Of a stretch of 64,000 nt of DNA, positions 21,636 to 32,340 are shown piece by piece. Position numbers and translations under genes: made by a program. The stretch's first letter is position 1. Every line of letters starts with the position of its first letter. This stretch comes from Pseudoscleropodium purum (lineage: Eukaryota; Streptophyta; Bryopsida; Hypnales; Brachytheciaceae): NCBI GenBank assembly GCA_963969395.1, contig OZ017803.1:11904001-11968000 (forward strand), read 5' to 3'. The notes under the pieces are model-generated. The model was not told the origin of the DNA, did not search any database, and saw only the letters and a list, made by a program, of their open reading frames with translations.

Positions 21636-21896
21636 TGCACTGGTCAATGAGAGCCCGTTTCCATGGAGCAGCCGGAGCTGGAGCTGGAGGCCCTCCAGGT
21701 TGCCCGCGGGCAGAGAGGAAGAAAAATCCTAGAATCTGAGCGCTGCGTACAGTTCAGAGAGCAAGCTCCGGAGAAGGGTCCGGAAGGTCCAGGATTGCAT
21801 CTAACTTTTGCGGAGCTGGAGGCGGGAGGCGGGAGGTCCAGGCCTGGACCCCTCCAGCTGCTCCAGCTGCTCCATGGAAACGCGCTGCACTGGTCA
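21636..21896. mobile_element. GC-rich fold-back element with 11-bp flanking direct repeats
   Basis: TGCACTGGTCA occurs at 21636-21646 and 21886-21896. Between them GTTTCCATGGAGCAGC (from about 21657) is mirrored by GCTGCTCCATGGAAAC (to about 21882), with GGAGCTGGAG or CCTCCAGCTG continuing the arms. The 9-11 bp direct repeat would suit a Mutator-type MITE, but the terminal bases left and right do not align exactly. ORFs across it are by-products of the GGAGCTGGAGG repeats. Confidence 0.6.
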
Positions 21897-22683
21897 GTCC
21901 GTGGTCTACTGTACTGCACTGCAGCAGGCACGTTTCTAGCAGCCAGCCAGGCAGGCTCCGTCGAAGAAAGAAAAGGTCATCGCTATCTGTCTGTCTCCAC
22001 CAAGTTCTTTTATTAGAATACTCCGTATATCTTGAGAAGAAGAATGCACTCCATTGGAATCCAAAGTCCACACCTCTCTCGACCTGACCTGACCTTACCA
22101 GTGGCCACGGAATTTCTTCATTTCTTCATTTCTTCATGGATTGGAGGCAGTGCATGCAGAAAGTCTGAGATCTGGGTTGGATTTGAAATGGATGAAAGAT
22201 GCATGCAGAAGATGGATGAAACTTAAATGATTCATCTCAAGGAGTGGACATTCATCCCTCCCCAAGCAATATTGGGCACAAGATGGCAGTAGGGAGCAAT
22301 TTTTGCAATTTCGTCCACTCAAATGGGGGATACTTATTATTCCATCCAAAAAAAGGGGTAGAGCTTTGAAACAGAGTATTGCTTGAATCCCCGTTGGTGG
22401 TGGCGGGCATGAAAAAGGCTCCTGGGAAACTTGCTTGCCTGGGGTTCTGTAGGATTGTCGTTGTCATTTTTGTACCACAATGAAATTGGTGGTACTAGGA
22501 ACCCTTGCCAAGAGATGTCCCATTCAAAGGGTGGGCATATTATTTTATGTAATCTCCTCTTGACACGTGAAATCTGCATAAACAATGATCACAAATTATT
22601 CATTCATTGATCACATATTTCATCCATTTCTAGACAGTCATTCAAGGTAGGACCACCCATTCCCGACCAGAGTCCCAAGTCCA
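21897..22683. other. CpG-richer island, right part
   Basis: No gene is supported. A triple TTTCTTCA repeat lies at about 22113-22136, and GATGCATGCAGA-type repeats at about 22150-22215. Open stretches are short and overlap on both strands. Confidence 0.45.
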
Positions 22684-22910
22684 ATCTGTAGGATATAATT
22701 ATTTTCAATCGAAGCTTGGAATATGTTTTTTTCCTCCTTTTCAAACTTTGGACTAAACATTCAAGATACATGTCTCAAAGTAGTGAGCGAGAAAGTAGGA
22801 AGTAATGAGTGGAAAAGTAGTTCTTCAATGATTAGAAGTGGAAGAGTTTAGACATTGACTATGGGTCCAAAGCACTTTTCGCCCCAAAAAATTCATAGTA
22901 AATTGATTTC
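22684..22910 (+). repeat. Dispersed repeat family R7, copy 2
   Basis: This is the counterpart of 7112-7345: GAAGCTTGGAAT at 22711, T run, ACATGTCTCAAAGTAGTGA, AGAAAGTAGGAAGTA, TTCTTCAATGAT, TTTAGACATTG. Divergence is moderate and spread evenly, which suggests an old pair. Confidence 0.7.
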
Positions 22911-24126
22911 AAGCAATTAAATTACCAATTTTTTTTGCAATCATGGTCATTTATATCTTTGCATGTAAAAAAACATTTGCTTTGCCTTGTATTACTCCAA
23001 ATCATGTCCAGAAATTGCTTAAGTGGTTGACTATAGGTGGTTCTACATTACATTAGATAATTTCCTCGTTGTCCATAATTGTGGGAAAAATTAGACATTC
23101 CTCATAGAACTTTGTCCTCCTTCATAACCTGTTTTTTTCCCAAAAAATTCCCTCAGCTCAATGATTGCCCTATACTTTATAGCATCTCCAAAAATCCCCT
23201 CATTAAAACTAAAGTTTGAATTCTACTCTTCTCCAATTTCTTCGAATCTAACGTGCTTTAATTTGTGTTAAAAGAAAAGAAGGCTCTATTGTGTTGCTTC
23301 AAAGGTTTGAAATAAAAAAATCCAATGTATCAAATGACAAAAGGATGAGCTGCTCAACTTAGATGATAAGAAACAAGAAAGGAAGTGAAAACTATAGAAA
23401 GAAAAACTAAACAAATAAAAAGATAAGGTAGGAAGCCCATTGTGGACATTGTGGTTCTTGCACATAGATACATTTATTGAACTCACAATTTTCTTTAGCA
23501 AAAGAATGACAAATCATGGAATATTTTACATGGATTTCAAAAAAATAAAGATATATTACATGTAGTCAAAGCAAAATCATATGGGTTCACATTATAGACC
23601 TTAGGGAAGACTATGCATGTCCTTGTCAAAGCTAATGTTCCTCTCTTAAACCAAAATTGTTTCTTAGAATCTTGAAGTTCATTCAAAAGGCCAATCAATG
23701 GTGAGCTTCTATCCTCTTCAAGGCAATAGGTAACCTCAAAGCTACAATTCAAATTTTTTGACAAACTTTCCAATGCAAGAACAATTCAAATTGTAATTTG
23801 AAACCTATAATTTAGCATGATAAATACATCTTGTAGAGACAAATAGAATGGTATTAAGAAGTTGGTATGTAATTTTGTATTTGAGATGTTGTCATGAAGA
23901 TTCTTTAAAAACATAGCCCTATGGATGAGTTTGTCCCTTAAAGATTAATACCCTACATAAGTTTCAGAAAAGTGTCATTTTTGCATTGTAGAACACAAGT
24001 AATGAATGAAACTATGACAAGTATAGAAGCCGCATTAGTGGTGTCCATTGAATTCTTGTGACGATGACTTTTCAACTTGCTTCCAAACCTTTGAAACCCC
24101 AATTCTACTCCAAGTGCAATCTATAC
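22911..24126. other. AT-rich intergenic DNA
   Basis: Nothing with gene or element structure was recognised. The minus-strand open stretch at 23537-23773 has no known motif; a distant likeness to the plus-strand open stretch at 34131-34364 (both hold TYCLEEDxS) suggests a shared decayed repeat. Confidence 0.4.
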
Positions 24127-24505
24127 CTTAAATGAAGATGTTTGTATTGTCATTTGTTGTGTTCTTACGGTGAGATTTGCGGAACCATGAGTCCCTTTGA
24201 TCACGTTCATAGCATTGTTATAAAGCTCTATGCGAGGAGTGAGGGTTGCATGGACTTTGTTTCTTGCCATTTTTTTATATATATATATTTTTGAAACAAA
24301 TGGGGAAACATTGTATTAAAACCACATTAAGACAACAAAGCCAAAAGGCTAGACATGAAGAGATAAGAGCACTCAAAGAAATTGAACTAGGACTAAGAAA
24401 AACCACACATGAGAGGGGCTTACTTGTGCCACATGATTTTTTTATTTTACTCTATGAGTCAGAACAGGAAAATGGAGCGTTTCTTGCCATTTGGACATCC
24501 TCCTA
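24127..24505 (+). repeat. Dispersed repeat family R14, copy 2, split by a LINE insertion
   Basis: This runs CTTAAATGAAGATGTTTG, GGTGAGATTTGCGG, AAAGCTCTATGCGAGGAG, GGGTTGCATGGACTTTG and then is interrupted at 24273 by a retroelement. It resumes after the second target copy at 24493 and runs into copy 3, so copies 2 and 3 stand in tandem. Confidence 0.65.
24273..24478 (-). mobile_element. 5'-truncated LINE insertion with 14-bp target duplication
   Basis: GTTTCTTGCCATTT occurs at 24259-24272 and 24479-24492. The 206-bp insert starts with a T/TA-rich tract (the complement of the 3' tail), then TTGAAACAAATGGGGAAAC and CAAAGCCAAAAGGCTAGACA, the complement of the LINE 3' end seen elsewhere in the window. 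Target duplications of this size with an A-rich tail are the usual result of target-primed reverse transcription. It has no coding capacity. Confidence 0.85.
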
Positions 24506-24798
24506 TTAAGTTAGAATGTTTGTTTGTTTTATTTGTCACATTGAGATCTCCATGTGACAAATAAAACAAACAAACATTCATTTGCGTGTTCCATTTGCGT
24601 GTTTGGTATCGTCGGAAAGCCCTTGGTGAAGAGGGGTGCACATGCTTGGTTTCGTGGTGTTCCGACCCAAGGCATGGAAGTTATTGAATTTTGAAGTTTT
24701 TTTGAGTTAAGCAAATGAGAAAATTTATTTATTTTCTTTTGTTTTGACCGTGGCAATGGCATGGGACACACTAACTAGTAGTTGAAAGTTGCATAGTG
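24506..24798 (+). repeat. Dispersed repeat family R14, copy 3
   Basis: It starts TTAAGTTAGAATGTTTG, holds GGTGAAGAGGGGTGCACATG and TTTTGACCGTGGCAATGGCA, and ends TTGCATAGTG. Compared with copy 1 it contains an extra inverted block at 24551-24579, which forms a palindrome with the sequence before it. Confidence 0.7.
24514..24579. repeat. 66-bp near-perfect palindrome
   Basis: Centre at 24546/24547 (GAGATCTC). 32 of 33 base pairs match; the single mismatch is 24542/24551. The left arm is GAATGTTTGTTTGTTTTATT plus TGTCACA, and the right arm its exact complement. In copy 1 of the repeat (13921) only the left-arm sequence is present, so the right arm was added as an inverted copy. Confidence 0.95.
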
Positions 24799-24809
24799 TT
24801 TTTGAGTTA

Positions 24810-25660
24810 TTTTTAGATCTTCAATTATCCTCAATTACGGGTCTTTTGGGAATGGAGCATGATTAATTCATGACGAAAACTGAGCCGTCTCCACGCGTTT
24901 TCCACCGTTAGCATTTGTGTCAGGGCTGCAAGAGAGCGCCATTGGCAGTTGGACGTTGGAATAGGAATCCGCATTGGCTTGGGTTGCATAATAGATCTGT
25001 TTGTCTCCCTCGTGAAGAACAGGACTGGGACTGGGCGTAGGAGTAGTCAACTCCTCCGGGCCGCCCGCGCTCGCTCGCTCGCCTTTCAGGTGGGTTCCCT
25101 AGCTTCTCCATTTTGATGAATATGCCATCGATTCCCTCCGAATGGGACGGATTCCCCTTCGCAACTCGGAAAAGTCGGAAGGCCGTGGTTTCGACTTTCG
25201 ACTTTCGACTTTCCACGGTGGATAAGTATCCAGTTGACTTTTTCAATATGCAAGCGACATGCCATCCGAAAAGAAAGGAAGAAGCTTCAGTCCGCAGCAT
25301 GTCAATGCCACTACTGATAAGTTCACAGAACCCATAGCCGCAGGCAGTGCACTCAGTTTGACTTAGAATCAGCGGAGGAAGCAGTAAAACTTCAGATGTT
25401 TTCAGAGACGGGGCGGGGAGAACGACGTCTGTTCTCGAGGACAGGTGCGGTGTTGCACAAAGCGTACGGGAATCGCTCCACTATTTGAGGATCGGAGCCT
25501 CGGAGGAGGCGGGGGGGAAAGTTTTGAATGGAAAGAACCAAGTACACAACGGCCAAGCCAACAAAGGCTGGACAATGAAGGGGGGGGGGAGGGAGGGGAG
25601 AGATTTTGACTAAGCTTACACGACGTTGTTGGTTCTTTAAAAGTGAAGGTGACACTAACT
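24810..25660. other. CpG-richer island with GACTTTC microsatellite
   Basis: CGCTCGCTCGCTCGCC lies near 25068-25083, and three GACTTTC units at 25193-25213. A LINE-derived stretch at about 25535-25600 (CCAAGTACACAACGGCCAAG) and a G run near 25579 are present. ORFs on both strands show no domain. Confidence 0.45.
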
Positions 25661-25779
25661 TAGCAGTCACGCTAGTTTCAAATGATAGTGCAAGTGGATA
25701 GTTCTGATTTTCATCCAAAAATAATAATTTTCTGATTGGAATGGTGATGCTTTGCACATTGCAGAAGGAGGCAGGGAGG

Positions 25780-25845
25780 ATTTTTTTTTCCCTTGAAACA
25801 CATGGACAAATTCCATTGACGAGGAAAAAATACATAGAAACAAAT
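25780..25845 (-). mobile_element. LINE 3'-end fragment
   Basis: A T run is followed by CCCTTGAAACACATGGACAA and ATTCCATTGACGAGG, the complement of the LINE 3' end with an A tail. The rest of the element is missing or too diverged to see. Confidence 0.6.
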
Positions 25846-28593
25846 GATCACATCTTGGCACAAATATTTTCATTTTCTAAAACATTTCAGATTTTTAAGC
25901 ACACTAAAAGATAAGAGAAAGAAGATAGAACCATGCCACCATGTCAAGCAAGTGCGTCAGGAACTGCCTTCCCCTACAGTTTCAAGGAATGACTATTCAC
26001 GACAAAAATAAATAAATATTTTATTTTATTTTATTTTAATTTTGTTTACTCTTGAAATGCAGAAAAAACAGAAGAAAAAAATTCTTTTTTTCAAATGTGG
26101 TAGTCACCATGCCACATCAGCAAGATGCCACAGCCCCCAACAGGGTTGTTTCCACAATGTGGGAACCTACAACCCTCCCGGGAGTGAAAAAATCCTCTAA
26201 TGGCTATCAATGCATGCCAACAACTGGCTAACCTAGCAAGTACTCATATGATCTGCTATGGCACTACGAGAGAATGGATCGAGACTCTAGTAATAAATAA
26301 GAGAAAATTTAAGAATTGGAAAAAACTGTATTTTTCATCCAAAATCCTAATTTTATTTTTTCAAATTTTTGCATGCTAACAATAGAGCTCAGATCACATA
26401 GGAAAGTTGCATAGATGCTACTTTGTGTTCACCTTTGTACACAAAGCAAGGGCATGAACTGCTCTACAACATATTTCCCTCACATCTAATTCTCACCAAT
26501 CATATACCTACATCCATAGCAACTCTAGTTTAATCCACATAATCCATAGGAAATAATATTCTACTATGCATTTGTATTCTACTTCTCAATGATGTCTTGT
26601 CAAAGGAGCTTAAAGAAATATGTTAACAAATAAAAGAAGTAACTTAGCATGGGGTAGAGGATGTAAAAAACCTCTTTTATAGTCTTGCCTATACCAAGAG
26701 CTACAAAGAAAATAGTCATCACTTTAAATATAAAGTTATTCCATTGCAATGTGCAAGATGCCTACAATTCATTGATGATGAAGAAAATGCCCAAATTAGA
26801 CAATCAACAAGAATGATTGGAACAAAAGAAAGCAGACAGAAAACACAAACTAATTAAAAAAAATTATGATTGTGGAATTGCAATAACAACAAGACCCATG
26901 AGCCATCACAACACGGGCAAAATGTGGACACCAAAATAGAAATGTAGATACACTTTATGAAGCCTAGGACTTTACTTTAAAGTATCATAATATCCACAAC
27001 ATATTACAATAAGAAGTCAAAAACTTCTCAACAAGTTCCTTGTGCACATAGAAGAATGAAGAGTTGAAAGTGGTTGGCAGAGAAGGCCAATCTAGAAAAC
27101 TAGGTCAAAAACTTAAAACCAAACTTTCACCAAGCAAAAAAAAATCAATATCCTCCACGTATCCTACGTTATACTTCTCATAGAGAAAGAATAAACCATC
27201 CACAATCTTAAAAGTTATACATAAGAACATATGAATTTAGACCTAACAAAAAATTTAGAAGCCTGTGGCTTTACTCTGACACAAAAAGATTGGGGTTCTT
27301 TGGAATGGAAAAGTCAATAGGAATTGCAAACAAGTGGAGCTTTTATATATCATGACATAGCCTAGCTTTAATAGAACACCTCCCTATGGATGATTTTTTC
27401 ATAGAAGAAGCTAGACACCAATGGACTATAGCAAATTACTTAAAATTTTGGATCAATCCAAATTAGAAGCTGGGAAAAACTAGATTTCCACTTTATATGA
27501 TGACTAACATTTGAAAAGTCAATCTATATGCTATTGAAGAAGACATGATAATATCTCACTAAATTGTACACTACCACAACACCAACTCATTAGCACGTCT
27601 TTGAGTCAAAAAATAATTATGACAAAAGTAGACAAGTCAATAGAACTATAGGAAGCGTAGAGTACCAACTACCAATGCCGTAAACCCACGTAGTTGTTCA
27701 ACTCTAAATGATCACTTCCAACATTTCACCAATAAGATAAAAAGATAAATTTTAATACCATAATATACCCAATGAAGAAGTATCACCATATGAAAATAAG
27801 GTAAACCAAGGCACCAAGATGCAACCACTAGCACTAAAAACAAGACAAAGACCAAGACAAAAAGAACCAATGATATTTGAGAAAGACAACAAAATATATA
27901 CTCATCAACAAACAAAAGAAAAGACTTCTTTGGCCCAACTTCAACACAACAATAGCAACATGGAACAATATAAGAAACTAAAAGTGATTATTCTAAAAAC
28001 AAACATAATTTAGGGGTATATTTTACTTTCTTCTATGTACCAACAATGTACATTTCAAGAGCTAGGTGGTTGCTTTTAGTGACCATTGCATTTCAACTTC
28101 AAAAAATCATAACTTATTTCACATAGGTACAAAAAGTATGAAACGACTTAGATTAAATGTCAATTCCGTTTTTCTTCCAAAAAGACTTACTTGAAAATTG
28201 TTTCAAAGAGTTTAGGTTCTCTGAAAAGGCAATCATCTCTTAAATGGTCGCTTTAAGAGTAGACTATAACAACATGCCATCAACCCTAGGGACCTCAATC
28301 GAATTCTATTTCCTCGTTGTTGTGTTTATCCTTTTAGATTAAGGACCATGCAACATCGATTCTCAAATTAGCTATGGTTTTTTCATGCAAGTTTTCAAAT
28401 CCTATCTACACCGTATTTACATTGTACAATATAATTAGGGTTTGGTCAAAAGGAGGTGGCCTAGTTGGACGCCCATTTTATGTCAATCAAATGGTAGGGT
28501 CCAATTTTTTTTATTGCTTGTGTTTCAATCACTGATTCCTTTTTTTTTTTATCATTAAATTTTCCTACTATCCACTATCAATAAGTAAATAAA
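25846..28593. other. AT-rich intergenic DNA
   Basis: No gene is seen. At 26136-26180 a small stem pairs AGGGTTGT with ACAACCCT and TTTCCACA with TGTGGGAA. An ATTTT microsatellite lies at 26010-26040. The stretch around 26040-26100 (CTTGAAATGCAGAAAAAAC) resembles 57262-57290, which may be a shared decayed repeat. Confidence 0.45.
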
Positions 28594-28595
28594 TA

Positions 28596-28970
28596 AGGTA
28601 GAAGTACCTATTTTAGATAGGCCCTTTGTAATTGCTTCGTAGGCTAACCTATTGTGAACAACAATTGGATGCAATGGTCATTGAAAAAGTTTCTTGGTTT
28701 GGGTCTTCTCATCCACTCGTCTCTCTTCCTTGTTGGCCCAAGGAGAAGTGCCCAAGCTAACCACTATAGGTGAGTCTGAAACTGGAATGGGTCTAGATGC
28801 AAAATTCACTTTTGTATTCAATAAAATATTCATTTTTTGAGATTTTTTTTTGGCATACTTCCACAACCTTCTTTTCGCACGCACACACTGAACTCAGTTC
28901 TCTATGACTTTCCCACATCATCCAATCCAGTCTGAAATGCTTTAGTTATCCGAAATAGGTACTTCTACCT
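28596..28970. mobile_element. TA-target MITE, AGGTAGA family, copy C
   Basis: The left end reads AGGTAGAAGTACCTATTT and the right end is its exact complement over 18 bases (28953-28970). TA precedes the left end; CA follows the right one, so one copy of a TA duplication may have mutated. The 375 bp hold no coding sequence. Confidence 0.8.
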
Positions 28971-29894
28971 CATCACGGAGTATTATTTACCTAGGCCTAA
29001 ACCTCACAGTCCCATCGTTTTCAGTCAGTTCTTATTTTTCAGTCTTGTGACACCTGTCATTATTTAATTTATTTTTCTTCAAACGTGACAGCCAGTTCCA
29101 GCGCTCTGATTGGTGCGGTGCACCTATTTGCAATGCAATCCAATGCAATCTTTAGGTGGAGAATCCCCCTCAACCCTATCGAAAGCCTGCTGAAAAAGAA
29201 AAGAAACGAGTGGACTTCAGGGGAAACTCTGGGGCGGAGGTGCAGGGCAGCATGCTGCAATTGCCCGCGGGCTTGCCTGGCATTCCCGAACGAGGAAAAC
29301 ATTTCCATCGCTTTCGCATGATGGGACTAAGCTTGGGCAACGGCTCGCTCACCCAGTCCCCACCCCCAGCAGGGGCTCGAGGCAGCAGCACAAGGGAGCT
29401 TGCTTAGCAATCAAGACAACGAGAGTCTTGTGCCACCGGCTGCCCGGCCGGGCATTACGGAGTAGGTGGAGGGGTCTATTTATAAAGCAACACGAAAGGG
29501 AACCAGGGACCCTGGGGGAAAAGATCTATTCGCCGGAAAACTATTTACAGGAACTACCCTGCAAAAGATCTATTTACAGGGATACGCAAGTGGACAGAGA
29601 GGACAGTGGAAACCCGCCCTGGCTCCACTGTATTTTGTCAAAGAAAGGAAGGAAAAATAACCAAAAAAACAAAACAAAACACGAACTGTCTGGAAGGGAA
29701 GGGCGTGGACTCACTTGGGACTTCTTGGTTTTCTAATGACATGGTCCATTGTCAAAGAGGCAAAAGGAAAAGAGAAAAAATCCAAGGGGGGGGGGGGGGG
29801 GGGGACAAGTAAAAACGTTAAGCACTAGAGTTGATGAAATCAATGGCCGGGGGGAATGAATTGACCCCCCCTTGCTCGCTTGTCCCCGTGGAAA
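28971..29894. other. CpG-richer island with a 19-bp G run
   Basis: Overlapping ORFs on both strands (29069-29407 and 29428-29812) have no recognisable domain. TTGCCCGCGGGC is shared with the island at 21.7 kb. CTATTTACAGG occurs twice, near 29541 and 29570. A run of 19 G lies at 29786-29804. An A/C-rich tract AAACAAAACAAAACAC near 29668 resembles LINE tails. Confidence 0.45.
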
Positions 29895-29986
29895 AATGCT
29901 GAAACTTTTTATCTGAATTTTATTAGTGTCATGCATGAATTTCTTTTTGCAAATTCTGAATTCACATTTGCATTCAGAGGCCCTAA
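29895..29986 (+). repeat. Dispersed 85-bp repeat family R21, copy 2
   Basis: It contains CTTTTTGCAAATTCTGAATT and CACATTTGCATTCAGAGGCC. On the minus strand its conceptual translation (ECKCEFRICKK) resembles that of copy 3 (YCRYEFKICK), so an old coding origin is possible. Confidence 0.75.
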
Positions 29987-31435
29987 TCAACTGGAAGGGG
30001 TACAGAGGATAATTTCATTAGGCTCAAAATAGTGTTTTTTTTACATGCACCCCTAGAATGACTTCAAGGGGACAAGTGCAAGGTCATATCACCCCAACCA
30101 AATTTAATGCTCCCTCATCCTAAAATGATTGTCCATAATTCCAAAAATTAATGTTTAAAAATGATTGTCTACTATTTCAAATTTAGGTACACAAAGATAC
30201 AATTCATGAAAGAGTTAGTATGGTTACATGAAGACACAATTCACAAAATAGTCAATGTCAACTCCACGAAGACTTAATTTATAAGATAGATAGCTTGGGT
30301 AAACCAAGTTGCTAACAACAACTTGCACACAATAACCGACATACAAGTTGCTTATGATAAATGTAATTCAAAACTATCTTTACAAAATCTTTCCATAATA
30401 CAAAGACAAGATTGAAAACCAATGCATTGCTATATTCAAGTCTCATTTTAGGTGGCAAATCATAAACGGGAGAGTGATTTTTCACATGAAGTTGCAACCT
30501 CAACTTTCTTGCATTAACCACTTCATGCTTCAAATGTGATACTATCATTTTGCAAATTGCAAAGCAAATCAAGAATTAGTCAAGAGCGAATGCCATTGCT
30601 AAAACAAATTCAGTTTTTTTCCTAGACAAAGACAAGTGTGAGAAATGGTAAAAGGAGTTGAAATTATAATTTCTAGACAAAGTAAGAATTAGTTATGAAT
30701 TTTTGAATTGTATTGCCCATCATAGCCTAAAAGAGTCTTCATACTACCCCAAAACTAACAAAAAAATGTATCCATAATGTATGATGGAAAGCTTCAATTC
30801 AAGGGCATTTTGGCATGTAATGGCACTATCCTTGAAGATGAGGGCTAGTGTCATCATAGGTCATAATGCTCGAAATTGAGGCATCCCATTTTGTTAAGCA
30901 ATAGGTTGGGCTACGCCTACAAAGTATGTTTTTATGATATCATGATACAATATAATATCTTGTTGATTAGAAAATTATGCATTTTGAATACCACAATCTA
31001 CTAAAGGAAGTATACTAGCTGGTATTTAATGGTCATCTTACTCACTTATCACAATTACAATATTTCTAACATGGCCACAATAATAAAGACCTAAAAAAGT
31101 CGCTTCATACAATGAATTTACTCTCAACAAGTGGAAGTTCATCTTATAGTCACTAATCACTCCATTATTGTCACCTAAGACATTGATTGTGGCCCAAATC
31201 TCATTTATTGAGAAAAAAATGTAATGGGTCATTTCTAGGAGTTTAGAAAGGGCCTTTTGTCCATGATGGGTTATTCTACCTCAAATGGCATCAATGACCC
31301 TTCAATTTGATCCATGTTATAGTCCATGTTAAATCACTTTTTATTTTTTTATTTTATTTAAAATTCAATGTTAGCATCCACATGGAAATTGGAATTGTAT
31401 GAATATTTTGTTTGCATTGTTATCACAATTAACAT
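29987..31435. other. AT-rich intergenic DNA
   Basis: No gene, terminal repeats or tandem arrays were recognised. Minus-strand open stretches at 30312-30572 and 31038-31232 have no known motif. Confidence 0.5.
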
Positions 31436-32340
31436 TTAACCCCTAAAGGACCGAGGCCTTTTTTCTACCAAAAAACATTGAAAAGTGCCATTTCTATAGC
31501 AAAGAGTAAAAAAATTTTAATTGTTTTTTTTCTTCACATCAAACCATATGATCTTGCACCTGACTAGTATAAAAAAGTGTGGAAAAAATTTCAGAATTTT
31601 TCACCGCACAAATTGCAAGATATTTACGTTTAAAGTAGAAAAAACAAGTTTTTCAGCACATTGTGGGACTGGATTTTTTGATTTTGAACATTTTTAATTG
31701 AAATTTTTTTTACTATAGAGTTTTGAGCTTTAAATCTTTATATTAGAGAATTGAATTGAGAGTCTGGGGAAAAAAATTTCAAAAAAAATTAATTTTCATT
31801 CTTAAGAAAATTGTTAAGTAGAAGTAGGTACAAGATAGAAGGAATATATAAAATATTCATATATTTTAGATGGAATTAAAATGCAGTAATCCCAATGGTG
31901 AGATTGTTCTAGCAAGTAAAATTAATCCATAAATAATTGCATTCAGAAATGAATCCTACAAGGTTTTTTTTCAAGAAGATGCTCTAACTACCCAAAAAAC
32001 AAGAATGTCCATAAGTTTCTCCTAACAAATCCAAATGAAATGAATCAAAGCTTTTTGGATAGACAAAAATATAATCTATGAAGAAAAAAAATTTAATTCA
32101 AATTTAAAAAAATATATTTTTGCTACTCGGACTACCCCTTGTCCCCTCATTTGAGCTTATTTGGTCATAACTATTGTTCCTAGGCACCAATTGTGAAAAA
32201 AAGTATACTCTCGTAAAACTTATCAATTTTTTCTATCTTCAAAAAAAGTATCAAAAAATCAGGACAAAATTTCAGCTCGTAGGTACCTGCCCAAAAACAC
32301 ATTTGTCCCCTAAAGGGACAATGGTCCTTTAGGGGTTAAA
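31436..32340. mobile_element. Complete piggyBac-like non-autonomous element, 897 bp plus TTAA target
   Basis: TTAA lies at 31436-31439 and 32337-32340. The left end reads CCCCTAAAGGACC and the right end is its exact complement, GGTCCTTTAGGGG: a perfect 13-bp inverted repeat starting CCC, as in the piggyBac superfamily. Just inside the right end a second CCCCTAAAGGGAC copy (32309) forms a subterminal repeat. The left subterminal part has CCAAAAAACATT as in the elements at 302 (minus strand) and 56224. There is no transposase ORF. Confidence 0.85.

Noticed and set aside
21644..22071. 95-117 codon frames on both strands
   Set aside because: They are built on GGAGCTGGAGG repeats of the fold-back element.
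25392..25835. 147-codon minus-strand frame
   Set aside because: It runs through two LINE 3' fragments and a G run; no protein motif.
26136..26180. AGGGTTGT / ACAACCCT pair as a hAT MITE
   Set aside because: The loop is only a few bases and there is no target duplication; it is just a small stem.
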